A stretch of DNA of 64,000 bases from Rhodoferax potami (GCF_032193805.1 NZ_JAVBIK010000001.1:2997001-3061000), one strand, 5' to 3'; numbered from the stretch's first letter, positions 17,890-27,696 are shown. Program-made: numbers and translations. The notes: generated by a model from the letters alone, not told the origin.

Positions 17890-18465
17890 TCAGGCAAAAC
17901 GGGCCATGCACGCGCGGAGCTGGTCGAGCCCGCGGCGTATCCATGTTTTAACGGTTCCCAGCGGCAGCTGCAGCTGGGTGGCAAGCTCGGAGTGACTCAT
18001 GTCGCGGATGTAAGCGAGGTTGACCACTTCCCGTTGCTTGTTGTCGAGGCGACTCAGGCACTGATTCAATGCCCACGCCTGCTCACTGGCGAGTGCGGTG
18101 TCCATGGGGGTGGGGCCTTCACCGTCGAGGGTGTCGGCCAGCACATCGTCAATTTCCTGGGTGAGGTGAGAGCGCTCCGCAGCGCGCCGGCGCAAAAAGT
18201 CCAGCGCACGGCTGCGGACGATCAGTCCCATCCAGGCCATGGGCGGGCTCAGGCTGGCTGAATACCCGGGGGCAGATTTCCAGATATTCAAGAAAGCCTC
18301 CTGCAGCACGTCTTCGGCGAATTCGCGCTGGGTGACCACGCGCAGTGCCAAGCCGTAGAGCTTGCCGGCGCATTCGTCATACAGGGCCTTGAGGGCTTGG
18401 GCGTCCTGCTGGGCGATGCGTTCCAGCAGACCGATGAGCATGGTGTCGTGGTTATCAGCATTCAT
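17890..18465 (-). CDS. ECF RNA polymerase sigma factor (SigK-like)
   Basis: A 191-residue sigma factor with region 2 (about 28-95, ALYDECAGKLYGLALRV and EDVLQEAFLNIWK) and region 4 (about 130-185, REVVNLAYIRDMSHSELATQ and GTVKTWIRRGL). No extra domains are present. It is followed by its RskA-type anti-sigma factor. A promoter with TGAATCC and CGTACT reads into this gene from 18558, and a matching promoter drives the divergent ferritin-like operon, so autoregulation is likely. I infer a stress response aimed at envelope or redox damage, from the exported proteins it faces. Confidence 0.93.
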   Translation of the reverse strand: MNADNHDTMLIGLLERIAQQDAQALKALYDECAGKLYGLALRVVTQREFAEDVLQEAFLNIWKSAPGYSASLSPPMAWMGLIVRSRALDFLRRRAAERSHLTQEIDDVLADTLDGEGPTPMDTALASEQAWALNQCLSRLDNKQREVVNLAYIRDMSHSELATQLQLPLGTVKTWIRRGLDQLRACMARFA

Positions 18466-18529
18466 TCCTCCATTGTCAGCTAGAACTCGTTGCGGTTTGT
18501 GGCACCCATGCAGATGAGCACCTGTAACC

Positions 18530-18558
18530 AGTACGCACTAACCCTGAATCCGGATTCA
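18530..18558 (-). promoter_or_regulatory. Predicted autoregulatory ECF promoter of the sigma gene
   Basis: On the minus strand TGAATCC (18558 to 18552), a 16-bp spacer, then CGTACT (18535 to 18530), 65 bp before the sigma gene start. The -35 part lies in a perfect 14-bp palindrome (TGAATCCGGATTCA, 18545-18558). The motif is shared with two other promoters in this window. Confidence 0.6.
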
Positions 18559-18579
18559 CGAAAGTTTTTTTAAAAAAGT

Positions 18580-18609
18580 TGAATCCGATCCATCAGGGCG
18601 GCGCGTATT
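18580..18609 (+). promoter_or_regulatory. Predicted ECF promoter of the ferritin-like operon
   Basis: TGAATCC at 18580-18586, a 17-bp spacer, then CGTATT at 18604-18609, 66 bp before the first ferritin-like start. It is divergent from the sigma-gene promoter and has the same core. I expect it to be read by the neighbouring ECF sigma factor. Confidence 0.6.
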
Positions 18610-18674
18610 CGACTCGAGAGCTAGAAATTCTGGTCTCACTGGATTGCACAACCATCAACCGAAAGGAATCCGAC

Positions 18675-19268
18675 ATGACTTCCATTATTCAAACTGTGAA
18701 CGCGACTTCTATTGCATCCCGCCGTGGTTTCCTGGGCCGCACCGGCACCCTGTCCGCAGTAGCGGTGGCTATGTTGGCCGGCAAAGAATCTTTGGCGCAA
18801 GGTATGGGCGGCGACACCTCCAAGGACGTGAGCATCCTGAACGTGGCCTTGGGTCTGGAGCACGAAGCCATCAACGCTTACCAACTGGGCGCTGGCAGCG
18901 GCTTGCTGCAAAAGCCGGTGTTGGACGTGGCGGTGCGTTTCCAAGCGGACCACAAAGCCCACCGTGACGCACTGATTGCCACCATCCAAAAGCTGGGCGG
19001 CACACCGGTGATGGAAAAGAAACTCGACGAATATGCCAAAGCCCTGAAGGCAGACACCCTGCGCAACCAAGGCGACGTGCTCGACCTGGCAGCCCGCTTG
19101 GAGCTGGGCGCGATCAACGCGTACCTTGGCGTGATCCCCGCGTTTGGTAACAAGGATCTGGCCAAAGTGGCAGGCCGCTTGGCTGCTGACGAGACCATGC
19201 ACTACATCTTGTTGAACAACGCCATGGGCCGTCCGCTACCTGCCGGTGCTTTGTCCTTCGGTGCCTGA
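18675..19268 (+). CDS. Tat-exported ferritin-like domain protein, copy 1
   Basis: A 197-residue protein. A twin-arginine signal (SRRGFLGRTG, then AVAVAMLAGKESLAQG) suggests export in folded form through Tat. The mature part is a four-helix ferritin-like domain (PF13668 type) with LEHEAINAYQLG and DHKAHRDAL in one half and LELGAINAYLG and ADETMHYILL in the other, giving Glu/His residues that could bind a di-iron or other metal centre. The ATG at 18675 has AAAGGA upstream; longer frames start far from any binding site. It is the first gene of the operon opposite the ECF sigma factor. The protein is identical to copy 2 from the Tat motif onward. Confidence 0.9.
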   Translation: MTSIIQTVNATSIASRRGFLGRTGTLSAVAVAMLAGKESLAQGMGGDTSKDVSILNVALGLEHEAINAYQLGAGSGLLQKPVLDVAVRFQADHKAHRDALIATIQKLGGTPVMEKKLDEYAKALKADTLRNQGDVLDLAARLELGAINAYLGVIPAFGNKDLAKVAGRLAADETMHYILLNNAMGRPLPAGALSFGA

Positions 19269-19398
19269 TTTGTCCCCAGTAATTTGCAATTTCGATAAAT
19301 AAGTATCAATTTGCAAAGTTATTGATTTGTTGTTTAAAACGGTTAAGGTTCTGGTGGGGGCAATGATTGCACCCCACCTTCATTCAAGGAGTTCTCCA

Positions 19399-19977
19399 AT
19401 GACAAACGTGATTCAATCTTCCGCATCCCGCCGTGGTTTCCTGGGCCGCACCGGCACACTGTCCGCAGTAGCGGTGGCTATGTTGGCCGGCAAAGAATCT
19501 TTGGCGCAAGGTATGGGTGGCGACACCTCCAAGGACGTGAGCATCCTGAACGTGGCTCTGGGTCTGGAGCACGAAGCCATCAACGCCTATCAACTCGGCG
19601 CTGGCAGCGGCTTGCTGCAAAAGCCGGTGCTGGACGTGGCAGTGCGTTTCCAAGCGGACCACAAAGCCCATCGTGACGCACTGATTGCCACCATCCAAAA
19701 GCTGGGCGGCACACCGGTGATGGAAAAGAAGCTCGACGAATACGCCAAAGCCCTGAAGGCAGACACCCTGCGCAACCAAGGCGACGTGCTCGACCTGGCA
19801 GCCCGCTTGGAGCTGGGCGCGATCAACGCTTACCTGGGCGTGATCCCCGCGTTTGGCAACAAGGATCTGGCCAAAGTGGCAGGCCGCTTGGCTGCTGACG
19901 AGACCATGCACTACATCTTGCTGAACAACGCCATGGGCCGTCCGCTGCCTGCCGGTGCTTTGTCCTTCGGTGCCTAA
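19399..19977 (+). CDS. Tat-exported ferritin-like domain protein, copy 2
   Basis: A 192-residue tandem copy of the preceding gene. From the SASRRGFLG Tat motif to the C-terminal LSFGA the two proteins are identical. The DNA differs at about 17 synonymous sites plus the stop codon. Only the first dozen residues and the upstream region differ. It has its own AAGGA box, and the 130-bp spacer contains a repeated ATTTGCAA, but no TGAATCC/CGTA promoter. It is probably expressed from the upstream operon promoter. The next gene starts directly after its stop (TAAATG), so it is coupled to the cytochrome gene. Confidence 0.9.
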   Translation: MTNVIQSSASRRGFLGRTGTLSAVAVAMLAGKESLAQGMGGDTSKDVSILNVALGLEHEAINAYQLGAGSGLLQKPVLDVAVRFQADHKAHRDALIATIQKLGGTPVMEKKLDEYAKALKADTLRNQGDVLDLAARLELGAINAYLGVIPAFGNKDLAKVAGRLAADETMHYILLNNAMGRPLPAGALSFGA

Positions 19978-20373
19978 ATGAAAGCGCGCACCCTCTCGAT
20001 GTGGTGCGCCTTGGCGTGGGCCTTTGCTGGGCCTGCGCTGGCGCAGTCCCAAGCAATGGTCCCGTCGGTAAGCCGTGGGCAACAGTTGGTTGAGAGCCGT
20101 TGCTTCGGTTGCCATAGTGTGGATTCCAATCGCATTGGTCCCGCATTGGGTGGTGTGGTGGGCCGAAAAGCCGGCAAGGCCGAAGGCCACGACTATTCAA
20201 AAGCCCTTGCTGCAGCCACCCATACCTGGACGGTTGCGGGCCTCAAAGCATGGTTAACGGACCCCGAAAAGGTCGTTCCCGGTCAAGAGATGAACTATCG
20301 CTTAGACCTTGCGCAGGACAGGGAGGATGTGGTCGCCTACCTCGCCACATTGTCCAAACCCACCCGTCCCTGA
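19978..20373 (+). CDS. Class I c-type cytochrome
   Basis: A 131-residue periplasmic cytochrome c. A Sec signal peptide (about 1-22, ending GPALAQ) is followed by the heme-binding motif CFGCH (residues 42-46) and a probable axial Met105 in PGQEMNYRL. Size and layout fit a small monoheme class I cytochrome. Its ATG follows the ferritin-like stop with no gap, which suggests translational coupling. A role in carrying electrons to or from the ferritin-like proteins is an inference from position. Confidence 0.9.
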   Translation: MKARTLSMWCALAWAFAGPALAQSQAMVPSVSRGQQLVESRCFGCHSVDSNRIGPALGGVVGRKAGKAEGHDYSKALAAATHTWTVAGLKAWLTDPEKVVPGQEMNYRLDLAQDREDVVAYLATLSKPTRP

Positions 20374-20408
20374 TTTTTTAAAACGTTTCATCTGTCACAG
20401 GAGTTTTT

Positions 20409-20951
20409 ATGCAAACACGTACCGCTCTCTCCCTGATTGCCTTGGCTGCACTCACCGCTTGCGCCACCCAGCCAATGCGCGCACCCTTTAACCAGGCAGA
20501 CCTGCCTGCTGCGGTGCAAGTGCCCGCCGGCAACAAAGTGGCCCTGGAGCACGCTGCTGCTGGCGACGTGAAATACCAGTGCAGTGCCAAAAAAGACATG
20601 GCCGGCCAGTATGAGTGGGTGTTTGTGGGGCCTGATGCCGGTCTGAAAGATCGCAGCGGCAAAATTGTCGGCAAGTACTACGGCCCACCCGCCACCTGGG
20701 AAGCCAACGACGGCTCCAAAGTGACAGCTACTCAAGTGGCGGTGTCACCGAATGGCACAGGCAACCTGCCATTGCAACTGACCAAAGCCAACCCAGCCAC
20801 CGGCATGGGAATGATGCAAGGCGTGACCTTCATCCAGCGCGTAGCCACTGTGGGCGGCGCCGCCCCAAGCGCTGCATGCTCCAAGGCCAACGAAGGAGCA
20901 AGCCAGCTGGTGCGCTACACCGCTGACTACATCTACTACAAGGCAATGTAA
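20409..20951 (+). CDS. DUF3455 family lipoprotein
   Basis: A 180-residue putative lipoprotein. The signal peptide ends in the lipobox LTAC (Cys18). The mature part fits the DUF3455 family: VPAGNKVALEHAAAGDVKYQC, then YEWVFVGPDAGLKDRSGKIV, the YYGPPATWEANDGSKVTA segment and a C-terminal VRYTADYIYYKA. The family has no known function. It is the last gene of the ferritin-like operon and ends just before a terminator hairpin. Envelope location matches the other products of the operon. Confidence 0.88.
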   Translation: MQTRTALSLIALAALTACATQPMRAPFNQADLPAAVQVPAGNKVALEHAAAGDVKYQCSAKKDMAGQYEWVFVGPDAGLKDRSGKIVGKYYGPPATWEANDGSKVTATQVAVSPNGTGNLPLQLTKANPATGMGMMQGVTFIQRVATVGGAAPSAACSKANEGASQLVRYTADYIYYKAM

Positions 20952-20957
20952 GTAAGT

Positions 20958-21015
20958 TGCTATCAAAATAAGAGCTGCTAGCGCATATATGTAGTGCGCT
21001 AGCGGCTCTTTTTAT
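20958..21015 (+). terminator. Terminator hairpin formed by a dispersed repeat
   Basis: A long hairpin (AAGAGCTGCTAGCGCA pairing with TGCGCTAGCGGCTCTT) followed by a T-run ends the ferritin-like operon. The sequence, beginning TTGCTATCAAAAT, is a copy of the short dispersed repeat also seen at 23677 and, in shorter form, inside coding regions at 8964, 12772 and 34389. Confidence 0.8.
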
Positions 21016-21067
21016 GCCTGAAAAGAAGGGGCTTGTGTATGTGGAGTTGCCGGGTTTAAGCTGAGGT

Positions 21068-22963
21068 TTGGCGAACCTAGACATGCACATCATGCGTTTA
21101 CCCACCTCACTTCTCAAGCCGAATGTGACGCTGGCCGGCAGCGAGCTGAGCATGTTGTTCAGCCGGCTCTTGCGCACAACGACGGCTGCCAGTGTCTTGT
21201 ACCTGCTGGTGAGCCCTTTGCTCGGCAGCCACATCAACACATTGATTGCGCCGGCGCTGATCTCTATCGCTGGTCTGGTGTGCATGGGTTTGCAGTCCCG
21301 GGGCCGGTTCAAGACAGCCATCGCCATGTATGCGTGGATGCTCTGGAGCGTCGTGGCCCTGCAGTCCGCCATTCGCGGCGGGGCACTCAACCCGATACTC
21401 AATGTTGATTTGATCGTGATCCTGGTGGCCGGCTGGTTACTTGGCTTGCGCCACGCGCTCCAGTTGGCAATAGCCACGGTGCTGTGGCTCATTGCGCTCC
21501 CGGTGCTGCAAGAGGCCGGCTGGATTCACCCGGAGCCTGCGACCAATCCTTGGGGCATTTTGTTGGCGCAGGTGGTCATATTGACCGGCGGCTTTTTGGC
21601 TTTCCGGTTGGTGTTGGGCGCATACCAACAGCATGTTCAGAATGCGCAGACGCTCAATGCATCGCTCGCGGAGAAGCTGGACGATCTGTCCCGCAAGGAG
21701 GCCGCATTGCGCGAAAGCGAGCAGCGGGTCAGCCAAATCTTGCAGGCCAGTCCGCTGCCCATGTTGGTGAGCGAGTTTGAGCGAGGCACCTGCCTCGAGA
21801 TCAACCCGGCGTGGGAGCGCTCGTTCGAGCGGTCCCGCAAGGATGTGATCGGCCGCACCGCAGTAGAACTCGGGATGTGGCGAGACGAATCTTTACGGCG
21901 CGTGTTCAAACAACAGTTTGCTGATACGGGCCGGGTGGAGGGGTTCGAGGTTCGCCACGACTTGCCCGGTGGTGGGGTGCGGACTTTGCTACTTTCGTCC
22001 GAGCGTTTTTCGTACGGTGGGCAGTCGTGTGTGCTCACCATTTCTGTAGACGTTACCGAGCGCAAGCGGCTCGAGCAAGCGCTGATGGATCTGAATGCCA
22101 ACCTCGAGCAACGTGTGTCAGAGCGCACCCGTGCTCTGGACGAGGCGAATCAGCATCTCACCCAGACCATGGCGAATTTGCAACGCGCCCAGGACGAGCT
22201 CATCAGTATCGAGAAGCTGGCTTCTCTGGGGAGTTTGGTGGCCGGCGTTGCGCATGAGCTCAACACACCCATCGGTAACGCGCTGATGACCATTAGTACG
22301 CTGCAAGAAAAGAGTGAACGTGCCAGCCGCGAGGTGATGGCCGGCAGTTTGAAAAAATCTGCGTTTCAAGAATTTATGCACAGTTTGGTGGAGGGCACCA
22401 CACTCTCGCGCCGCTCTTTGGAGCGCGCGGTGAATCTCATTGGCAGCTTCAAGCAGGTCGCGGTGGACCAGGAGTCTGAGCGCCGGCGCACCTTTGATGT
22501 CCGCGAGACGGTAAACGAGGTGGTCGACATGCTCAGACCCAGTATGAAATTTCAGCGGCATCAGCTTTCCGTGGAGATACCGGAAGGTTTGCTGGTGGAG
22601 AGCTTTCCTGGTCCCTTGGGGCAAGTTGTCATGAATCTGGTCAGCAATGCCATGGTCCACGGTCTGGCAGATCGCGACGATGGTGCAGTGCAGGTGAGTG
22701 CCGCAAGCGCGCCAGATCACAAGTTTTTTGTGTTGACGGTGCAAGACAACGGGTGCGGCATACCGCCAGAGAATTTAGACCGTGTGTTTGATCCGTTTTT
22801 CACCACACGCTTGGGGCAGGGCGGATCAGGCCTGGGCTTGTCCGTCAGCCACCGCATCGTGACCCGCATTTTGGGTGGCCGCATCAAAGTGAGCTCGACG
22901 CTGGGTGGAGGATGTGCCTTCGAAATGACCCTGCCCAAGGTGGCTCCGCAGGTGGTGTATTAA
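21068..22963 (+). CDS. Membrane sensor histidine kinase with PAS domain
   Basis: A protein of up to 631 residues. Residues about 30-185 hold six hydrophobic segments forming a membrane sensory module. A coiled coil leads into a PAS domain (about 215-335), then a long coiled coil (LEQRVSERTRALDEANQHLT). The dimerisation domain carries AGVAHELNTPIGN, with the phosphorylated His near residue 395, and a GHKL ATPase carries DNGCGIPPEN and GSGLGLSV. The frame opens with a TTG at 21068; ATGs at 21083 and 21092 are alternatives and none has a clear binding site. No response regulator is adjacent, so it is an orphan kinase. Confidence 0.9.
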   Translation: MANLDMHIMRLPTSLLKPNVTLAGSELSMLFSRLLRTTTAASVLYLLVSPLLGSHINTLIAPALISIAGLVCMGLQSRGRFKTAIAMYAWMLWSVVALQSAIRGGALNPILNVDLIVILVAGWLLGLRHALQLAIATVLWLIALPVLQEAGWIHPEPATNPWGILLAQVVILTGGFLAFRLVLGAYQQHVQNAQTLNASLAEKLDDLSRKEAALRESEQRVSQILQASPLPMLVSEFERGTCLEINPAWERSFERSRKDVIGRTAVELGMWRDESLRRVFKQQFADTGRVEGFEVRHDLPGGGVRTLLLSSERFSYGGQSCVLTISVDVTERKRLEQALMDLNANLEQRVSERTRALDEANQHLTQTMANLQRAQDELISIEKLASLGSLVAGVAHELNTPIGNALMTISTLQEKSERASREVMAGSLKKSAFQEFMHSLVEGTTLSRRSLERAVNLIGSFKQVAVDQESERRRTFDVRETVNEVVDMLRPSMKFQRHQLSVEIPEGLLVESFPGPLGQVVMNLVSNAMVHGLADRDDGAVQVSAASAPDHKFFVLTVQDNGCGIPPENLDRVFDPFFTTRLGQGGSGLGLSVSHRIVTRILGGRIKVSSTLGGGCAFEMTLPKVAPQVVY

Positions 22964-23015
22964 GCCGCTATACTGGTCAAAAAAACAGTATCTCAGCGCA
23001 CCTAGCGGAGGCCCT

Positions 23016-23675
23016 ATGCTCAACGACACTGCCGCGCCCAACGGGCTTTTTACCGACGATGGCCACACCGCACGTTGCGTCTGGTGCCGTAGCACGGCCG
23101 AATACCAGCGCTACCACGACCAGGAGTGGGGCTTTCCGGTCCACAGCGACACGCGCTTGTTTGAGAAGATTTGCCTGGAAGGTTTTCAGGCGGGCCTGAG
23201 CTGGCTCACCATCCTGAACAAGCGCGAGTCCTTTCGCACCGCCTTTGCAGGTTTTGACATGGACAAGGTCGCCTTGTTCGATGAGGCCGATGAAAAGCGC
23301 CTGTTGCTGGACGCCGGCATCGTGCGCCACCGCGGCAAGATTGCTTCCACCATCAACAACGCCAAAAAGGCCCAGGAGCTGCGAGCCGAGTTCGGCAGCT
23401 TGGCAGCCTACTTCTGGAGCTATGAGCCGGCCAGTGGCAGTCGCCCGGCCACCATTACCCAGCAAACGCTCAGCGGCATGACGACCTCGCCGGAGTCGAT
23501 TGCGCTGTCCAAAGACTTGCGCAAGCGCGGCTGGAGCTTTGTGGGGCCCACCACCATGTATGCCTTTATGCAGGCCATGGGCTTGGTGAACGACCACCTG
23601 GAAGGCTGCCACGCTCGCGAAAGTGCTTTGAAGGCACGGGCGGCATTTGTGCGGCCCACCCGAAAGATGGGTTGA
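23016..23675 (+). CDS. tag: DNA-3-methyladenine glycosylase I
   Basis: A 219-residue base-excision repair enzyme that removes 3-methyladenine from alkylated DNA. The family signature is clear: RCVWC near residue 21, YHDQEWGFPVHSDTRLFEKI, then FQAGLSWLTILNKRE, the RHRGKIASTINNAK helix and GWSFVGPTTMYAFMQAMGLV with the closing HLEGCHAR. The Cys and His at the two ends form the structural zinc site known in Tag. Length is slightly above the usual 190 because of short extra ends. It appears monocistronic. Confidence 0.95.
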   Translation: MLNDTAAPNGLFTDDGHTARCVWCRSTAEYQRYHDQEWGFPVHSDTRLFEKICLEGFQAGLSWLTILNKRESFRTAFAGFDMDKVALFDEADEKRLLLDAGIVRHRGKIASTINNAKKAQELRAEFGSLAAYFWSYEPASGSRPATITQQTLSGMTTSPESIALSKDLRKRGWSFVGPTTMYAFMQAMGLVNDHLEGCHARESALKARAAFVRPTRKMG

Positions 23676-23676
23676 A

Positions 23677-23728
23677 TTGCTATATTTTTGATAGCTGCTT
23701 GCGCATATTCAACGGGGGCCAGAGCCCA
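23677..23728. repeat. Copy of dispersed intergenic repeat
   Basis: TTGCTATATTTTTGATAGC followed by TGCTTGCGCATAT and GGGCCAGAGCCC aligns with the repeat at 20958. It fills the gap between the convergent tag and XRE-cupin genes and may act as a weak bidirectional terminator. Confidence 0.6.
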
Positions 23729-23742
23729 TATTTATATAGAAA

Positions 23743-24339
23743 TCAGCCCAAGTGCTCCACCACCAGCACCGCTTTGGCCATGCCTTTGCCGGTGTTGCTA
23801 ATGGCGTGCTGCACGTCGACCGCGTAGCGCGCGCTGTCGCCGGCCTTGAGCACCTTGCTGCTGTCGGCGGCCTGCACCGTGAGGCTGCCGCTGAGCACCG
23901 AGAGGTGTTCTTTCGCGCCCGCCTCGTGCGGCTCGGAGGCCAGCACGCCGCCGGGCTCCACGGCCAGCTCGTACCACTCCACCCGACCCGCCAAGGCGAT
24001 CGGCCCCAGGATGCGCAGGGTGCACTTGCCGTCCGGGCTGGTGGTGACAGGGATGGTGTGGGCCGGTACCAGCTCCACCGTGGGCGTGGCCTTGTCGGCA
24101 GTGGTGTTGCCCAGCAGGTCAGTGAGGCTGATGCCCAGCGCCGTGGCCAGGCGCCACAGTACGCCCACCGTCGGGTTGGCCTGGTTGCGCTCCACCTCGG
24201 AGAGCATGGACTTGGACACCCCCGCACGTTTGGAGAGCTCGTCCAGCGACAGCTGTTGCGCCTTGCGGGCATCTTGCAGTTTGGAGCCTACGGCCGGGGG
24301 GCCGTCGATCAAGGGAGTAGGGTGGGGGACTTGCGCCAT
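23743..24339 (-). CDS. XRE-family regulator with cupin domain
   Basis: A 198-residue transcription factor. The helix-turn-helix is at about 18-75 (LSLDELSKRAGVSKSMLSEV). A C-terminal cupin domain (about 115-195) includes PGGVLASEPHEAG, HLSVLSGSLTVQ and GDSARYAVDVQHAI. This HutC-unrelated class usually senses a small metabolite through the cupin and controls an adjacent catabolic gene. It is divergently transcribed from the threonine aldolase gene across a 73-bp gap holding an inverted repeat, so that gene is its likely target. Confidence 0.9.
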   Translation of the reverse strand: MAQVPHPTPLIDGPPAVGSKLQDARKAQQLSLDELSKRAGVSKSMLSEVERNQANPTVGVLWRLATALGISLTDLLGNTTADKATPTVELVPAHTIPVTTSPDGKCTLRILGPIALAGRVEWYELAVEPGGVLASEPHEAGAKEHLSVLSGSLTVQAADSSKVLKAGDSARYAVDVQHAISNTGKGMAKAVLVVEHLG

Positions 24340-24372
24340 GTTGGTGTTGGTCGGTAAAATGGATTTTTGTTC

Positions 24373-24389
24373 GATATACCGGAAATATC
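24373..24389. promoter_or_regulatory. Possible operator between XRE-cupin and aldolase genes
   Basis: GATAT and ATATC half-sites separated by seven bases, in the short divergent region between the regulator (start 24339) and the aldolase (start 24413). The position fits a binding site for the dimeric XRE regulator that controls both promoters. The half-sites are short and AT-rich, so chance occurrence is possible. Confidence 0.35.
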
Positions 24390-24412
24390 CGCTAAAATGA
24401 TATTACACCGCC

Positions 24413-25483
24413 ATGACCACTTTGCCTACCTCCGTGACCACCGTTTCCCCTGGCCACTATTTACAGTTCGCCAGCGACAACACCTCCGGCATCTGCCCCG
24501 AGGCCATGCAGGCGTTCATGGCGGCCAACTCGGGCTTTGCAGCGTCTTATGGCAATGACGACGCCACACGCTTGGCCTGCGACCGCATCCGCGAAGTCTT
24601 TGAGGCGGACGCTGAAGTATTTTTTGTGTTCAATGGCACAGCGGCCAACTCAATCGCGCTGGCGTCTTTGTGCCAGTCCTACCAGGCCGTCATTTGCAGC
24701 GACACCGCCCACGTGGAGACCGATGAGTGCGGCGCGCCCGAGTTTTTCTCCAATGGTTCCAAGCTGCTCTCCGCCCCGCACCGCCACGGCAAGCTCACCT
24801 CGGCCGGCGTGCTGGAAGTCATCACCCGCCGCACCGATGTGCACTACCCGCGGCCCAAGGTGCTCACGCTCACCCAGTCCACCGAGATGGGATCGGTCTA
24901 CCAGAAGGGCGAAATCAGCGGTATCAGCCGCATCGCGCAAGAGCACGGCCTGAAGGTGCACATGGACGGTGCCCGTTTTGCCAACGCAGTGGCCGCACTC
25001 AAGGTGGCGCCGGCCGACATCACCTGGCGCGCCGGTGTGGATGTGCTGTGCTTTGGCGGCACCAAAATGGGCCTGCCGATTGGCGAGGCGATTGTGTTTT
25101 TTGACCGCAAGTTGGGCGAAGAGTTTTCTTACCGCTGCAAGCAGGCCGGGCAGCTGGCCTCCAAGATGCGTTACCTGTCCGCCCCCTGGCTGGCCATGCT
25201 GACCGATGGCACCTGGCTGCGCCACGCCGCCCACGCCAACGCCATGGCGCACCGCCTCTCAGAGCGCATAGCCGGCATCGCCGGTGCCGAGTTGCTACTG
25301 CCCACCGAGGTGAACGGCGTGTTCGTTAACCTGCCCGAACCCGCGATTGCCCGCCTCAAGGCCCTGGGCTGGACCTTCTACACCTTCATCGGAGGTGGTG
25401 CCCGCTTTATGTGCTCTTGGGCTACCACTGAGGAAGCTGTCGATCATCTGGCGGACGATTTGGAGCGGGTGTTGGCGGGCTGA
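24413..25483 (+). CDS. ltaE: Low-specificity L-threonine aldolase
   Basis: A 356-residue PLP enzyme of the beta-eliminating lyase/threonine aldolase family, cleaving L-threonine or allo-threonine to glycine and acetaldehyde. Features: FASDNTSGICPEAM at the start, SYGNDDATRLACDRIREVF, the HMDGARFANA aspartate that holds the PLP ring, and the Schiff-base lysine in FGGTKMG near residue 218. Length fits the family. It is divergent from a cupin-type regulator that probably controls it. The nudix gene follows 43 bp downstream on the same strand. Confidence 0.9.
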   Translation: MTTLPTSVTTVSPGHYLQFASDNTSGICPEAMQAFMAANSGFAASYGNDDATRLACDRIREVFEADAEVFFVFNGTAANSIALASLCQSYQAVICSDTAHVETDECGAPEFFSNGSKLLSAPHRHGKLTSAGVLEVITRRTDVHYPRPKVLTLTQSTEMGSVYQKGEISGISRIAQEHGLKVHMDGARFANAVAALKVAPADITWRAGVDVLCFGGTKMGLPIGEAIVFFDRKLGEEFSYRCKQAGQLASKMRYLSAPWLAMLTDGTWLRHAAHANAMAHRLSERIAGIAGAELLLPTEVNGVFVNLPEPAIARLKALGWTFYTFIGGGARFMCSWATTEEAVDHLADDLERVLAG

Positions 25484-25526
25484 CACCGGTGATATGGTGT
25501 TGCACTAACACTATGGGAGCCTCGCT

Positions 25527-26111
25527 ATGCAAAACAACGTGCGCGTGATTGAAGAAAAGGTGCTATCCAACAACTGGTACCTGTTGAAGACCACGACTTT
25601 TGACCTCTTGCGCCGAGACGGCACTTGGCAGCGCCAGCAGCGCGAGACCTATGACCGGGGCAATGGCGCCACCATCCTGCTCTACAACCGAGCGAAGCAA
25701 ACCATCATCCTGACCCGGCAGTTCCGGTTTCCCACGTTTGTGAATGGTTCGCCGGATGGCATGTTGGTGGAGGCATGTGCGGGCCTGCTGGACCAGGATG
25801 ATCCGGTCACCTGCATCCGCCGCGAGGCCGAGGAGGAAACCGGCTACCAGATCAACGATGTTCGCAAGGTGTTTGAGGCCTACATGAGCCCCGGCTCGGT
25901 GACCGAGCGTCTGTACTTCTTTGTGGGTGAGTATGCGGACAGCGACAAGGTGTCTGAGGGCGGCGGGCATCACCACGAAGGTGAAGACATTGAGGTGCTG
26001 GAGCTCGGGCTGGACGAGGCCTTGGCGCAGGTGGCCGCGGGCACGATCTGCGATGGCAAGACCATCATGCTCCTGCAATACGCCAAGCTGCATGGCCTGC
26101 TGGCGTCCTGA
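25527..26111 (+). CDS. nudK: Nudix hydrolase, GDP-mannose pyrophosphatase type
   Basis: A 194-residue nudix hydrolase closely resembling NudK, which cleaves GDP-mannose and related nucleotide sugars. Evidence: the N-terminal VLSNNWYLLKTTTFDLLRRD, the GNGATILLYN strand, QFRFPTF, and the nudix box ending REAEEETGY (about 98-106), preceded by AGLLDQDDP. The loop SEGGGHHHEGEDIEVLE is also typical of this subfamily. The first acidic position of the box is Asp rather than Glu. It is downstream of ltaE, possibly in one transcript. Confidence 0.85.
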   Translation: MQNNVRVIEEKVLSNNWYLLKTTTFDLLRRDGTWQRQQRETYDRGNGATILLYNRAKQTIILTRQFRFPTFVNGSPDGMLVEACAGLLDQDDPVTCIRREAEEETGYQINDVRKVFEAYMSPGSVTERLYFFVGEYADSDKVSEGGGHHHEGEDIEVLELGLDEALAQVAAGTICDGKTIMLLQYAKLHGLLAS

Positions 26112-26138
26112 ATATCAGACGCAGCGCTGACTGCTAAA

Positions 26139-26219
26139 TTCCCCCTGACGGCCAGAGCAGGGGGAACTCGTTACCCACGTACAGCGTGAGTCGCTGGCAA
26201 CTTGCGCTAATCGTTAGCG
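26139..26219. repeat. Two stem-loops in the nudK/argH convergent gap
   Basis: A perfect nine-base stem (TTCCCCCTG / CAGGGGGAA, 26139-26147 with 26158-26166) and a six-base stem (CGCTAA TCG TTAGCG, 26205-26219). They lie between two convergent genes and may stop transcription from both sides, but neither has a strong T-run. Confidence 0.5.
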
Positions 26220-26222
26220 GAC

Positions 26223-27656
<1,434 letters not shown>

Positions 27657-27696
27657 GGAAAGCGCTTTTCAGGAATGGAGTCAAAATCCGGTGGAC

